From assembly GCA_944739405.2 (NCBI GenBank), contig OX123193.2:8812331-8876330 (forward strand): 64,000 bases of DNA. Reading direction: 5' to 3'. The translations under genes were made by a program, and so were the position numbers. The number at the start of each line of letters is the position of its first letter. Positions within the stretch are counted from its first letter, which is position 1. Source of the stretch: Euclidia mi (lineage: Eukaryota > Arthropoda > Insecta > Lepidoptera > Erebidae). The notes below the pieces were generated by a model. The model had not been told where the DNA came from, made no database searches, and was given only the letters and a program-made list of their open reading frames with translations. Positions 22,255 to 32,306 of this stretch are shown in pieces.

Positions 22255-25200
22255 CCTAGCAACACGTCAACAAGACGACATAAATTATTTTCCTCGAATA
22301 TTTATATTTCTATTTTAAATCATATTTTTGGATTCATATATATATTTTTGACTACAAGAAATACTTCTTTACCTGAGAAACATATAATTATAACAAGAAA
22401 CCATATAATACATTATGAAAAGAAGATACAAAAACATTACTCAACTGATGACATCTAACGTCAATGACAAATAAAAGTGTAAATAAACATATAATTATAA
22501 TTACAACGAGGAGATGATAATGATATTATGTTGACAAGAGCTAGGGCAGCAGCTGCACGCAATACATCCCCGGACTCGTCGCTCAGCTCCGCCTCGCAGC
22601 CGCCGGCACCTACAACAGAGTTGCCGGCAATCATAGAGGCGTCGAGCTCGTCAAGCGACGAGTATTTCTCCCCGCCGACGTCACCAACACCCGTACGCCG
22701 CCGTGGGAGAGGCCGGCCACCGCTACGCTTGGGACCCCGAGATCCACCGGTCTCGAACAGGGCCCCCGCTCCCGGTGGTAATGTGCACCGCATGAAATGG
22801 ACTACAACCATGAATGAAAACGTCATGCGGGCATATTTTGTGGCTACAGAGGGAGGTACCAACCTTACGGCGTATCGTGACCGCATGCTGCCTCTGTTTC
22901 AGGGCTTCGAACCAGCTGTCAACGTTTCGGCACAGCGACTGTCGGATCAAGTGCGGGCTATCCAGCGCTGCCGCCTGCTGGATAACGACGCACTTGAGAG
23001 GCTACGATCTGACTTACTACGTAACCCGCCTATCCCTTCTTCTACGAGTAGTGATTTACAAGTTGCAAATATTGTCAGACCGCAAAGGACTGTTGAAGAG
23101 GTGCATAGTAGGGATACACAAGTAAGTACCCAGTACATAGATGAATTAAGGAGTACTTTGGAGTGCACTATTCGGGAGTATCGTTTTGTGAATACCGCAG
23201 ATAGGCCTCGCTTACCGCGTTTGCCCACACACAATAAAAATATAGCGCTGGTGTGTGCCCTGGATTCACTATTGTCCACGTACTTAGACAATAGTGAAGA
23301 TCTTAGCGATACCCACTCGATTCTGTACTGTGCGGCTGTTACAGCGTGTCGAGTGGCAGGTATTAAAATACCAAATGGTAGTAATACTGCCCCTCGAACT
23401 AATGCTGTACCGGCCTGGCAGTGCAGGATTGAGCGTCGTATCGCTGAGGCCAGGGCGCTCATCGGAAAGCTAATTTGCTTCAGGTCGGGCAATACAAGAC
23501 CGAGAGTGATGCGTTTTGTGACTCGGGCGTTCTTAGGTACGGGCCTTAGTCGCCAAGAATACGAATCACGAGTCACAGAACGCATCGACTACCTGAAGCA
23601 AAAAGTTTGTGCGTGGGCAAACCGTTTAAGACGGTACAAAAGGCGTGTGGAGCGATACACCCAGAATAGGGCATTCCAAAAAGATGAAAGGTGGGTGTAT
23701 AGAAGTTGGGAGCGGACTGATCCAAGTGTGGATGATGGGCGTCTGCCGGATGCTGAGGCAACGAACGCTTTCTGGCGCAGCATTTGGTCGATGCCCATCA
23801 GCCACACTGAGGGTGATTGGTTTGGGGATGTTAAGCGAGCATGTGAGGGAATACCTCAAATGCAGAGCGTAGCCATTGAAACAACGGATATAGCTTGTGC
23901 AGTCCGTTCATTATCTAACTGGAAATCAGCGGGACCGGACGGACTGCACAACTTCTGGTTGAAATGGCTACGTAGTGCCCATGCTCGGTTGGCATCCCAA
24001 TTCCAGGCATCTTTGGAATCGGGCTCGATCCCAACTTTTATGACAACTGGTATCACTCACCTGCTCTTTAAGTCAGGTTGTACCACGGAACCCAAAAATT
24101 ATAGACCGATAACGTGTCTACCGACTATGTATAAACTTCTTACATCCATTTTGAGGACGAAGATGTTATCACATATAAGAAATAATAACATTATGTCAGT
24201 GGCTCAAAATGGATGTAAGAATGGGGCCCGTGGTACAAAAGAGCTACTCCTATTTGACATGGCCATTAGCCAGCAGGTGCGTCGCAATCGAAAGGATCTG
24301 GCGACATGCTGGATAGATTACAAGAAGGCCTACGACTCCGTGCCACATACGTGGCTCTTGAGGGTGCTGGAGTTATATAAAGTCGATATAACTCTATGCA
24401 CCTTCTTGAAAGCATGTATGGGGCAGTGGAGTACGGTCCTTCGCTATCCAGGGTGTCGGCAAATTCGCGATTGCGGTGCTCCTCTAAAGATCGAACGGGG
24501 TATATTCCAAGGTGACAGTTTAAGTCCCTTGTGGTTTTGTCTAGCTCTGAATCCTCTCAGCACTCTGCTAGAGGGGTCTGGGCTAGGCTATCGGTTGCAG
24601 CGTAGGGGTCAAGTTATATCCCACCTCTTTTATATGGATGACCTTAAATTATTTGCCCCCACCACTTTCCAATTGACAGCGTTACTAAAAGTAACTGAAA
24701 CTTTTAGTAATTCTATCAAGATGGAATTTGGTGTGGATAAGTGTGCGGTCATGTATGTAAAACGAGGTGGTATTGTGGAATCTGATGGAATAGAGCTTTC
24801 AGATTCCACAAAACTTAGATCTCTAACTGCAAACGAGACTTACAAGTATCTGGGTATGTCGCAGGCCTTAGGTATTGCTGAGACTGCCATGAAACAATCA
24901 TTGCGGGAGCGCTTCTTTGGCCGCCTGAAGAAAATACTGAAAAGTTTTTTATCAGGCGGCAACAGGGTGTGTGCCTATAATGGTTGGGCCATGCCAGTCT
25001 TAGCGTACTCCTTCGGCATACTCAGATGGACTCAATCAGAACTGGACGCCTTGGACAGAAAAGTCCGTTGTCTATTGACTGAATATCGAATGCATCACCC
25101 GCGGTCGTCAGTAATGAGGTTGTACATCCCGCGGAAATGTGGTGGTCGTGGTTTCTTAAGTGCTAAGGACCTCCACAACCGCGAGGTGTACAACCTTAGA

Positions 25201-26257
25201 GAATATTTTCTCAAGACGGACACGGGTGTGCATCGTGATATTGTTGCTGTAGACAACGGACTTACCCCGTTGGGTCTGGCAAAAGAGAGCTGGCGCAAAC
25301 CTGTTTTACTAAGTATTGAGGAGCGCAGGGATGTATGGAAGGGCAAGGAGTTGCATGGACGTTTTTATCGGGCCTTACATAGGCCTGATGTAGACTTCAT
25401 GACATCGGTTGCTTGGCTACGGTTCGGTGATCTATTTGCAGAGACCGAAGGTTTTGTCTGTGCAATTATGGACGAAGTTGTCATGACGAACAACTACCGT
25501 AGGTATATTCTGAAGGATGGGACTGTTGACATATGTCGGGCGTGTCACCAGCCCGGCGAATCCCTCAGACATATAGTTTCCGGTTGTTCTCGTCTTGCCA
25601 ACGGCGACTACTTGCACAGACACAATCAAGTAGCCAGGATCGTCCATCAGCAGCTTGCCTTAAAATACAGCCTTGTACCCTTTGAAGTACCGTACTACAG
25701 GTATGTGCCCGATCCAGTTCTCGAAAATGGCCGTGCCACTATGTACTGGGATCGATCTATCATCACCGATAGGACTATCGTGGCTAACAAGCCCGATATC
25801 GTGGTGATAGATCGATCAGAACGCCTTGCAATGATCGTTGATGTCACTATTCCCCATGACGAGAATCTCGTGAAGGCCGAAAAAGACAAGGAAATCAAGT
25901 ATTTGGACCTGGCTCACGAGATTGTCGACATGTGGGATGTGGACTCGGCGATCATTGTACCGATAGTCGTGTCAGTTAATGGTCTCATTGCCAAGAGCCT
26001 CGATCACCATCTCAAGAGGCTCTCGTTAGGCGGCTGGATCAAGTCCTCCATACAAAAGGCAGTATTGTTGGACACGACGCGCATAGTTCGGAGGTTCCTC
26101 TCTCTGGAGCCCTAACCACCGGTAGCTTGGTCCCTGTGCCCGGTACCGGTGGGTCTCCGTGGTCCTATTTTATATGGTTAAATTTTATTTGTATTTTTAT
26201 AAGAGTGATTTAATTATGTAAAATAAGACGATGAGATAAAATTAGTGAATAAAGAGG
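22255..26257 (+). mobile_element. Dong/R4-clade non-LTR retrotransposon, apparently full-length
   Basis: An insert of about 4 kb is bounded on both sides by TAA/AAT repeats (22234-22254 and 26258-26280). It has a ~270-bp leader, one uninterrupted long ORF and a ~140-bp 3' UTR ending gtgaataaagagg before the AAT tract. A single ORF with RT plus a C-terminal restriction-like endonuclease, and insertion in TAA repeats, is the defining combination of Dong in the R4 clade (known from Bombyx). Confidence 0.85.
22528..26115 (+). CDS. Dong/R4 ORF: Myb-like domain, reverse transcriptase, CCHC finger, restriction-like endonuclease
   Basis: 1195 codons without interruption. Residues 1-85 are a low-complexity Ser/Pro/Arg-rich leader. 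Around 88-150 is a Myb-like DNA-binding region (MKWTTTMNENVMRAYFVAT ... RLSDQVRAIQR). RT follows with NWKSAGPDGLHNFW, CWIDYKKAYDSVPH, RGIFQGDSLSPLWF and the catalytic YMDD at residues 702-705. From about 1003 there is a C-x2-C-x8-H-x4-C finger (CRACHQPGESLRHIVSGC). The endonuclease has KPDIVVID (near 1089) and IVDVTIPHDENL with its catalytic Asp, then EKDKEIKYLDL. The protein would nick a TAA repeat and prime reverse transcription there. The start is the first in-frame ATG; a small out-of-frame ATG ORF lies just upstream. All expected catalytic residues are present. Confidence 0.92.
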   Translation: MLTRARAAAARNTSPDSSLSSASQPPAPTTELPAIIEASSSSSDEYFSPPTSPTPVRRRGRGRPPLRLGPRDPPVSNRAPAPGGNVHRMKWTTTMNENVMRAYFVATEGGTNLTAYRDRMLPLFQGFEPAVNVSAQRLSDQVRAIQRCRLLDNDALERLRSDLLRNPPIPSSTSSDLQVANIVRPQRTVEEVHSRDTQVSTQYIDELRSTLECTIREYRFVNTADRPRLPRLPTHNKNIALVCALDSLLSTYLDNSEDLSDTHSILYCAAVTACRVAGIKIPNGSNTAPRTNAVPAWQCRIERRIAEARALIGKLICFRSGNTRPRVMRFVTRAFLGTGLSRQEYESRVTERIDYLKQKVCAWANRLRRYKRRVERYTQNRAFQKDERWVYRSWERTDPSVDDGRLPDAEATNAFWRSIWSMPISHTEGDWFGDVKRACEGIPQMQSVAIETTDIACAVRSLSNWKSAGPDGLHNFWLKWLRSAHARLASQFQASLESGSIPTFMTTGITHLLFKSGCTTEPKNYRPITCLPTMYKLLTSILRTKMLSHIRNNNIMSVAQNGCKNGARGTKELLLFDMAISQQVRRNRKDLATCWIDYKKAYDSVPHTWLLRVLELYKVDITLCTFLKACMGQWSTVLRYPGCRQIRDCGAPLKIERGIFQGDSLSPLWFCLALNPLSTLLEGSGLGYRLQRRGQVISHLFYMDDLKLFAPTTFQLTALLKVTETFSNSIKMEFGVDKCAVMYVKRGGIVESDGIELSDSTKLRSLTANETYKYLGMSQALGIAETAMKQSLRERFFGRLKKILKSFLSGGNRVCAYNGWAMPVLAYSFGILRWTQSELDALDRKVRCLLTEYRMHHPRSSVMRLYIPRKCGGRGFLSAKDLHNREVYNLREYFLKTDTGVHRDIVAVDNGLTPLGLAKESWRKPVLLSIEERRDVWKGKELHGRFYRALHRPDVDFMTSVAWLRFGDLFAETEGFVCAIMDEVVMTNNYRRYILKDGTVDICRACHQPGESLRHIVSGCSRLANGDYLHRHNQVARIVHQQLALKYSLVPFEVPYYRYVPDPVLENGRATMYWDRSIITDRTIVANKPDIVVIDRSERLAMIVDVTIPHDENLVKAEKDKEIKYLDLAHEIVDMWDVDSAIIVPIVVSVNGLIAKSLDHHLKRLSLGGWIKSSIQKAVLLDTTRIVRRFLSLEP

Positions 26258-26280
26258 AATAATAATAATAATAATAATAA
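26258..26280. repeat. AAT/TAA microsatellite between two Dong-type elements
   Basis: Seven to eight AAT units form the 3' boundary of the first element and the 5' boundary of the second. The same simple-sequence target was therefore used, or regenerated, twice. Confidence 0.85.
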
Positions 26281-27966
26281 ATTCACATTAGGAATGGTAT
26301 TTTTCAAGGAGATTCTCTCAGCCCTCTATGGTTTTGCCTTGCATTGAACCCATTATCTCACCTACTCAACAATACAGCATATGGTTATAAATTAAATTCA
26401 GATACAACCATAACTCATCTCATGTATATGGATGACATAAAATTATTTGCTAAGTCTGAAAAATGCTTACAGTCTCTAATAGAACTAACCGCGCAGTACA
26501 GTAGAGATATAAGCATGTCATTTGGCCTAGATAAATGCCGCACACTACACATTCACAGAGGTAAGATAGTTCATAACATTAATTATAATGCAGACGAACC
26601 TAATACATTTGAATCTATGGGACCTACAGATACTTATAAATACCTAGGTATTCACCAGTCCAACACCATCGACCACAGTAAAATAAAAAAAGATCTATGC
26701 ACTGAGTTCACAAACCGATTGAAATTAATATGCAGAAAACAACTTTGCTCGAAAAATCTTTTCAAAGCCCTTAACACCTTTGCAATACCCATATTAACAT
26801 TTTCATTTGGTGTAGTTAAATGGACACGTACAGACATCCGTAACTTAGAAATTAAAATCAGGACCACTTTAACACATCACAACTACCTACACCCCAAGTC
26901 AGCCATTGAAAGAATCTCCGTAAATAGAGAAAAGGGAGGAAGAGGACTTATAGATTTAAATATATTATGGGAATGTCAAATTCAAAACCTACGAGATTTT
27001 TTCTATAGTAAAATCATGACTAGCAGTATTCACTCAGCCATAGTAGATCTCGACAAAAGTTGTACTCCGCTAAACTTATCCAACAGGAACATAATTTATA
27101 AAACCCCACTCAATCATATCATAGACAAGAATAATAAATGGCGCTCGAAAGAACTACATGGAAGACATTTGCATGATTTAGAACAGCCACATGTAGACAT
27201 AGACGCCTCAAATAAATGGTTAAAATTAGGGTCATTATTTCCAGAGACTGAGGGCTTCATGATTGCCATACAAGATCAGGTCATTAACACGAAAAACTAC
27301 AAAAAATATATTGTTAAGGATTCTACCGTTCAAAATGATAAATGTTGGAAATGTCATCGCGCCTCCGAAACTATACAACACATAACCAGTGCATGTCCAA
27401 ACTTAGCTCAGACCGACTATACCCACCGACACAATCAAGTTACTCATATTATTCATCAGAAGTTAGCTATAAAACATAACCTTTTACCACCTAAAGTTGT
27501 ACCCTACTATCAATATGTTCCTAAACCAGTGCTTGAAAATAATAATCACAAGATATATTATGACAGAGCAATATTAACTGATAAAACAATACACAACAAT
27601 AGACCGGATATAAACATGATAGATAAAAAAAATAAACACGCATACATTATAGATATAGCAGTCCCTAATACACACAACCTACAAAAGACAATAACCGAAA
27701 AAATACATAAATACACAGATTTAAAAGAGGAAATAATTAGAATTTGGAAGATGAATACAGTTTATATAGTGCCTCTGGTGCTCTCTTGCACTGGTATAAT
27801 ACCGACACACCTACATCACTACCTACATCAAATAGAATTGCCTACAAATACATATATAACTATGCAAAAAGCTGCCATATTAAACACGTGTAGAATAGTT
27901 CGAAAATTTTTACAGGAAGACTTAAATATTGAACCGAATCCCCTAAATGAATCTCACTTGGCTTAG
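26281..27966 (+). CDS. Dong/R4 ORF, C-terminal half (RT palm, finger, endonuclease)
   Basis: About 561 codons are open to a TAG at 27964-27966, with no true start. Motifs: GIFQGDSLSPLWF, catalytic LMYMDDIKLF, SFGLDKCRTLHI, the finger CWKCHRASETIQHITSAC and the endonuclease RPDINMIDKKNKHAYIIDIA followed by EKIHKYTDL. Each aligns by eye with the downstream half of the intact Dong ORF, at roughly half identity. Third positions are mostly A or T, unlike the upstream copy. The frame is unbroken despite truncation, so this copy is either young or has decayed little. Confidence 0.85.
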   Translation: MHIRNGIFQGDSLSPLWFCLALNPLSHLLNNTAYGYKLNSDTTITHLMYMDDIKLFAKSEKCLQSLIELTAQYSRDISMSFGLDKCRTLHIHRGKIVHNINYNADEPNTFESMGPTDTYKYLGIHQSNTIDHSKIKKDLCTEFTNRLKLICRKQLCSKNLFKALNTFAIPILTFSFGVVKWTRTDIRNLEIKIRTTLTHHNYLHPKSAIERISVNREKGGRGLIDLNILWECQIQNLRDFFYSKIMTSSIHSAIVDLDKSCTPLNLSNRNIIYKTPLNHIIDKNNKWRSKELHGRHLHDLEQPHVDIDASNKWLKLGSLFPETEGFMIAIQDQVINTKNYKKYIVKDSTVQNDKCWKCHRASETIQHITSACPNLAQTDYTHRHNQVTHIIHQKLAIKHNLLPPKVVPYYQYVPKPVLENNNHKIYYDRAILTDKTIHNNRPDINMIDKKNKHAYIIDIAVPNTHNLQKTITEKIHKYTDLKEEIIRIWKMNTVYIVPLVLSCTGIIPTHLHHYLHQIELPTNTYITMQKAAILNTCRIVRKFLQEDLNIEPNPLNESHLA

Positions 27967-28036
27967 GCCCGTGGTTTCATTAAATTACCGGCATTCTATA
28001 AATGCTGAGAAATACAAAATCTTGACCATAATAATA
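26281..28036 (+). mobile_element. Second, diverged Dong/R4-type element, 5'-truncated
   Basis: Homology starts at the first base after the AAT tract, in the RT palm (IHIRNGIFQGDSLSPLWF), and runs to the end of the ORF. A 3' UTR follows, and a short aataataat run near 28026-28036 may mark the element's own 3' end. It is in the same orientation as the upstream copy but clearly different in sequence and much more AT-rich, so it is a different lineage and not a tandem duplicate. Confidence 0.75.
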
Positions 28037-28145
28037 ATATTCTACCACATTCACACAACACCATCTAGTCCCAAACTAAGCAGAGCTTGTACTATGGGTA
28101 CTAGATAATGGATAAACATACATATATACTTTTTTTTTTTGTAAA
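28037..28145 (+). repeat. Dispersed repeat fragment with catctagtcccaaactaagc
   Basis: It contains catctagtcccaaactaagc and cttgtactatgggtactag, a 3' UTR-like motif pair I associate with moth retroposons, then acatacatatata and a T12 run. It may be the tail of another element or of the Dong copy upstream. Confidence 0.4.
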
Positions 28146-28476
28146 TACATACATATTATACATAGAAACACCCAGACCAGTTAATTGTGGAAAATCCGTT
28201 ACTATACAGTGTTTTTAAAATTTTACTACATTTTAGCTAGTTTACTCCATTCAATAAATGCTCCCTAAAATAGCTACAGTCACGTACTTCCTACACCCTA
28301 ATATTTGCACTTTAGTAGGCAAGATTATTAAAATATTGCAAGTTGACAGCTCTGTTTACGTACATGCATCGAAAAACGTTTATAAGTGGTACAGAACATA
28401 ATAATTACTTTTATTTATCATACTTCAAATACATTTGTTTTTATTTCACAAAGGCGCGGATAGGCCTCGCCGAGTT

Positions 28477-29073
28477 CCCCCCCGTGGGATCTCCACCTTG
28501 TCGTGGTGGGGGGGCTCAGTAACAGTGGCTTGGACACCCACGGTGAAGCTAAGAGAGATCCCGGGAGTGGACGCTCTGCGTGGGAGGGGCCTGCTCAGGT
28601 AGCGTCCAAAGATGCGGCTGCGGGGGACGGTTCTGTCTGTCCCTCGCAGTCGGGTGCGGTTGCGGGAGGAGAGGCGTGTCGGTGTTGCGTTGCCGCGCGC
28701 CCTATCTCCCGCGACCAAATGGGGGCGCACCTTTGTTGCGTCGCGGTGGGGCCGCAGAGGAAGAGGAGATGAGGTGTTGCCAGGATGCCGTACTCCCTAT
28801 CCTTTGCGGCCGCTGGGTGTTTTGGCGGCGGAACCCGACACCTTCATCCGCCGCCAAGGGGGTTTCGTTCGGGGCCCGCCTGACCATCTGGCGGGCCAAT
28901 ACCCGTCGGGGGGTAGCGACGAATACTTCGGCGATACCCGACCCTCCGCCACACGGGTACATGAGAAACACGGGTTGGTTTATAGGTAGTTAGTAAGAGT
29001 CTGACAGTCCCCTTCGCCCTTCCCCCAGGGCGGAGGGACTCCATGAGGATTTTTCAATCTGACACAAAAAAAA
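28477..29073 (+). mobile_element. Short GC-rich retroposon, R1-clade-like 3' end, 13-bp duplication
   Basis: The perfect repeat GCCTCGCCGAGTT (28464-28476 and 29074-29086) brackets a 597-bp GC-rich insert ending in A8. It begins with a C run, ctccaccttgtcgtggtggg and related stretches. It ends with cgggttggtttataggtagt and agagtctgacagtcccctt, which resemble R1-group LINE untranslated regions in moths. Three overlapping frames are open because of the GC content, but none shows LINE ORF motifs. I infer an internally deleted, non-autonomous copy moved by an R1-type LINE. Confidence 0.6.
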
Positions 29074-29489
29074 GCCTCGCCGAGTTGTACCTACACCTTT
29101 TATATTAAACTGATTGAAACTTTTTTATACCATGGAACCGGCCATCATTGCCCGCAATTTTGATTGTTTTTGAGATTTTGCAAAATACATCCACCAAAAT
29201 GCGTTATAAAGTCGACCATACGTAGCAATTACTATCAAACGCTTTAAATTTTTCTAATAGTGGTGCTTCTAGGTTTAACAAAATCCTAGAAAAATTTAGT
29301 AGCCGCACAAAATTATACGCACAACTGGTAGCGCCATCTATCTTTCTATTGATAGTTAATTATGTCAACACCTAGCTAATAAATACCTTTGCATATCAAA
29401 GTGTCAAAACGAGCGATCTTTTATCCTTTTCCTTCCCAAAGGCACGCCTCGCTCTAATTGGTCGCGGAATTCAATGACGCTGCGATCAA

Positions 29490-29745
29490 GTCGGAGATCA
29501 ATCGTCACGCTGATCGGTTGCGTCCTTACGCAGCCCCGCGCCGCGCCGCACGTGTGCAATACCGCAATATTTACTGATTTTATACTATAAACGAGAACTA
29601 AACCGCCCGCGGGTGTAGTGGAGTGATCTGTGCAGCTTCTAGCTAGACCAAAAAGGAGTGATCAGTTTTGTAGCCCGACTCAAGAAGACGCCGGCGGCCG
29701 CCATTTTGTAACGAAGAAGACTGACTTGCAAGGTAAAGCGTGCCT
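29490..29745 (+). promoter_or_regulatory. Candidate host promoter / non-coding first exon
   Basis: A CpG-rich block (gcagccccgcgccgcgccgc, then ccgcccgcggg) is followed by an initiator-like atcagt at 29661, a YY1/pleiohomeotic-like gccgccattttg and then a good splice donor, cttgcaag/gtaaag, near 29730. The block stands out from the AT-rich surroundings. No coding frame was found, and a repeat-derived promoter is possible. Its relation to the plus-strand exon at 39395 is untested. Confidence 0.3.
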
Positions 29746-30013
29746 CCTATATCCTATAGTCATAAGATCGCCCGTTCACCCACTCTTCTAGTCAATTTAC
29801 CAGCCATTCTTGATACAGTCCACAATATTAATATTTTGCCATATCACGAAATCGCCTAGTACGCACGGTTCGGTGCAACGCCAAACCACACAACCGTCCA
29901 ACATTGCTCAATGTTATTTTCTGTTAATCTGTTCTAAAGCTTTGGCAATAGGATATGTTTAAGAGAATTATGCAGAAATAATCGATTTTAAACTTTCGCG
30001 ATTTGTATACATC

Positions 30014-30154
30014 ATACAATATTATTTAGCGGGTCTTAGTCGCTCCGCGACCACAACCGTTGCAAGCCGGTAGAAACGTAGGAGAATAACAGAGGTATTT
30101 ATGCCTTGAAATAAACAAATTATTGCGACTAAGACCCGCTAAATAATATTGTAT
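30014..30154. mobile_element. 141-bp inverted-repeat element (MITE-like)
   Basis: Perfect 30-bp arms at 30014-30043 and 30125-30154 share the core tagcgggtcttagtcgc; the interior is about 80 bp. A 13-bp direct repeat, attatgcagaaat, occurs at 29967-29979 and 30153-30165. It is longer than the duplication of most DNA transposons. No coding capacity. The family is unrecognised. Confidence 0.7.
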
Positions 30155-30411
30155 TATGCAGAAATGCCATCTTTCGTGTTAAATATGTGGTATATATAAT
30201 ATTTATTATTTTACTGAGGTGAGCAATGTTACGCTACACACCAGATACTTTTTCATACAAATTAAAGCAGTGCAGTTTCCATGCTCTATGGAATATATTA
30301 ATAGCTATTCAAACTACCTACCTACTCAGAACTTATTCTGTAAGATGTTTCTTGTTCCTCTGTAACACATGACCATACCATACCAACAGAAATCCTATAC
30401 AAAAACACTAA

Positions 30412-31170
30412 ATGTATATAGTGGGTGTCAACTCTAACACTAATTTTGCAGTGGAGAATGTTGCCACTCCTATGTTCACGCAGGTTTGGGAGTTATTGCC
30501 CAGTCCATTATCTTCGAAATTTTATATTTCAAAGATATCAAAAAAGCATAAAACGAAGCACTTTATCAATAATTATTCGGGTAGTGAAATAATTTACCTG
30601 AAAGTTGTGGAACGCTGTCAGTAGGGATGTAAAACGTAAAACAAGATTTTGGCACCACCTTACAACGTTTCTTTTCGACAACTGATCAACATAAAAAAAT
30701 GCGTCAAAATATTCATTAAAGAAAAACTGAAAACTTATGGTATCGTTGATCTAATAGTTTTCACTATAAAACTACATAAGAGAGATGCAATGATTTATAG
30801 TAGGTAGATAGTTTGATTTATAGTTTTAATTGTGTAGTGGTAAACGCGAAAAAGTTTAGTTTTTTATCAAAAAACACAATTTGATTGAAACTAACAAGGT
30901 AATTTTATTTCACTGTAAGTGTGAAACCATCAGTTTTATTCGATAGAACTGTCTAAATAGCAGTATTTTCACGATATTACTACTGTTAGTATGAGTTATA
31001 AATAAAAAAAATCTAAAATGCAGTAATAGCAGGATTTACTGCATTTTAAGGAGTTTTTAAAATGATTTTGCGAAATAACTGTTTGTAGTAACAAGAAATA
31101 AAAATAACTATAATTTTGTAGATTTTTTTTTAAAACGTAGCAAACAATGTTTCATAATTAAGTGTCTATC
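30412..31170. other. Non-coding AT-rich DNA
   Basis: No gene supported. A 70-codon frame at 30412-30624 has no recognisable motif or splice context. Confidence 0.45.
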
Positions 31171-31655
31171 CCTTAACCTTTAATTAGGCGCGCGGGGTCG
31201 CGGGGACCCCAAGTGATCTTTAAATTAAGTTATTTTTTTTAGCTTTTATTGCTAGCAACCCGAATTTTTTGCTAGCTTTCTAACTCTTTATTCTCCACGC
31301 GATTCAGTGTCGCCCGCGCCGCGGAGTTGATCGTACGCACTGCACGAAAGGGCTTGGGGTCGCGGCGACCCCGCGCGACTAATAGTGTAGTTCGAATTTA
31401 GGTGAGTAAATATTTGTATATTATGGTTTTTTAGCATTTTTTCATCTTATCTTGTTAATTTTAAAAATATGTAACTGCTTACTACCATTCTGTACACAAT
31501 TATAGATTCATATAAAATACAAAATTGTGTATTTTATGTTTTTGTTTGGTGAACACACGCTGTTACATTTTGCTTTTTCTCTATGCATATAAACTACGAT
31601 AGCTTGTTTATCAAGTTTTTTTACAGTAATTTATCTTTCATAGCATTATTTCATC

Positions 31656-31935
31656 ATGGCCCAAAATAGGCAGAGTCTTCGACTTGAACAAATAAGTGCG
31701 ATTCTTGAAGATGAAGAAAAAGCTCTCGATGAGACTGATGATGAGCTGGGCTAAGAAGGAGACGCAGATACAGTTGGGAGCCAGAGCATGAATCAAACTC
31801 AGAATTAAGTGATATTGTAGAACCAACCACATCGACCTACTCCAAACCATCGTCCGATTCATATACATATTTTTGGGTAAAGATAACGTTGCTCGGCGGA
31901 CGAAGAGATGGCCTATGGTAATTTTTTTCCATTTA
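31656..31935 (+). pseudogene. N-terminal remnant of piggyBac-like transposase
   Basis: From ATG 31656 the frame gives an acidic N-terminus (RLEQISAILEDEEKALDETD) and stops at TAA 31752-31754. In other frames the acidic leader continues (PEHESNSELSD), followed by FLGKDNVARRTKRWP, which resembles the GKD(N)...W stretch before the piggyBac catalytic domain. At least two shifts separate these blocks. Confidence 0.65.
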
Positions 31936-32189
31936 TTCAACGTATCTGTTATAAATGCATTCGTTATTTATAACTTCAAAAACAATGAGGCTACAATACA
32001 TGACATGACAACAACAATGAGGCTATAAACAGACGAATTTTTCTAAAATTATTAGCAACAGAATTAGTAAAGGCACATAGATTAGCAAGATCATTAGTTC
32101 CGTCCCTGCCTAGTGCTTTGAAATAACGATTGTCAGAACCTGAAGTTGCAACTCCTTCAATGTCTAACACTGGATTGCACTCAACAAAA

Positions 32190-32306
32190 AGAGGAAGGTG
32201 CTACATCTGTCCACGAAAAAGCGACAGTAAAACGACAGCAAAGTGCAATAAGTGCAATAAATTTATCTGTGGCGATCATACAAAGAAAATTTGTGATAAT
32301 TGTTGA
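32190..32306 (+). pseudogene. C-terminal cysteine-rich domain of piggyBac-like transposase
   Basis: An open stretch ending in TGA (32304-32306) reads RGRCYICPRKSDSK then CNKCNKFICGDH and KKICDNC. The cysteine and histidine spacing is that of the C-terminal RING/PHD-like cysteine-rich domain of piggyBac transposases, which binds the transposon ends. The catalytic Asp residues that should precede it are missing. Confidence 0.8.

Noticed and set aside
28446..29044. Several overlapping Arg/Gly-rich frames
   Set aside because: GC-rich retroposon sequence keeps many frames open by chance; no LINE ORF motif is present.
31638..31940. 100-codon minus-strand frame in the piggyBac derivative
   Set aside because: Opposite to the recognised transposase N-terminus; no motif.
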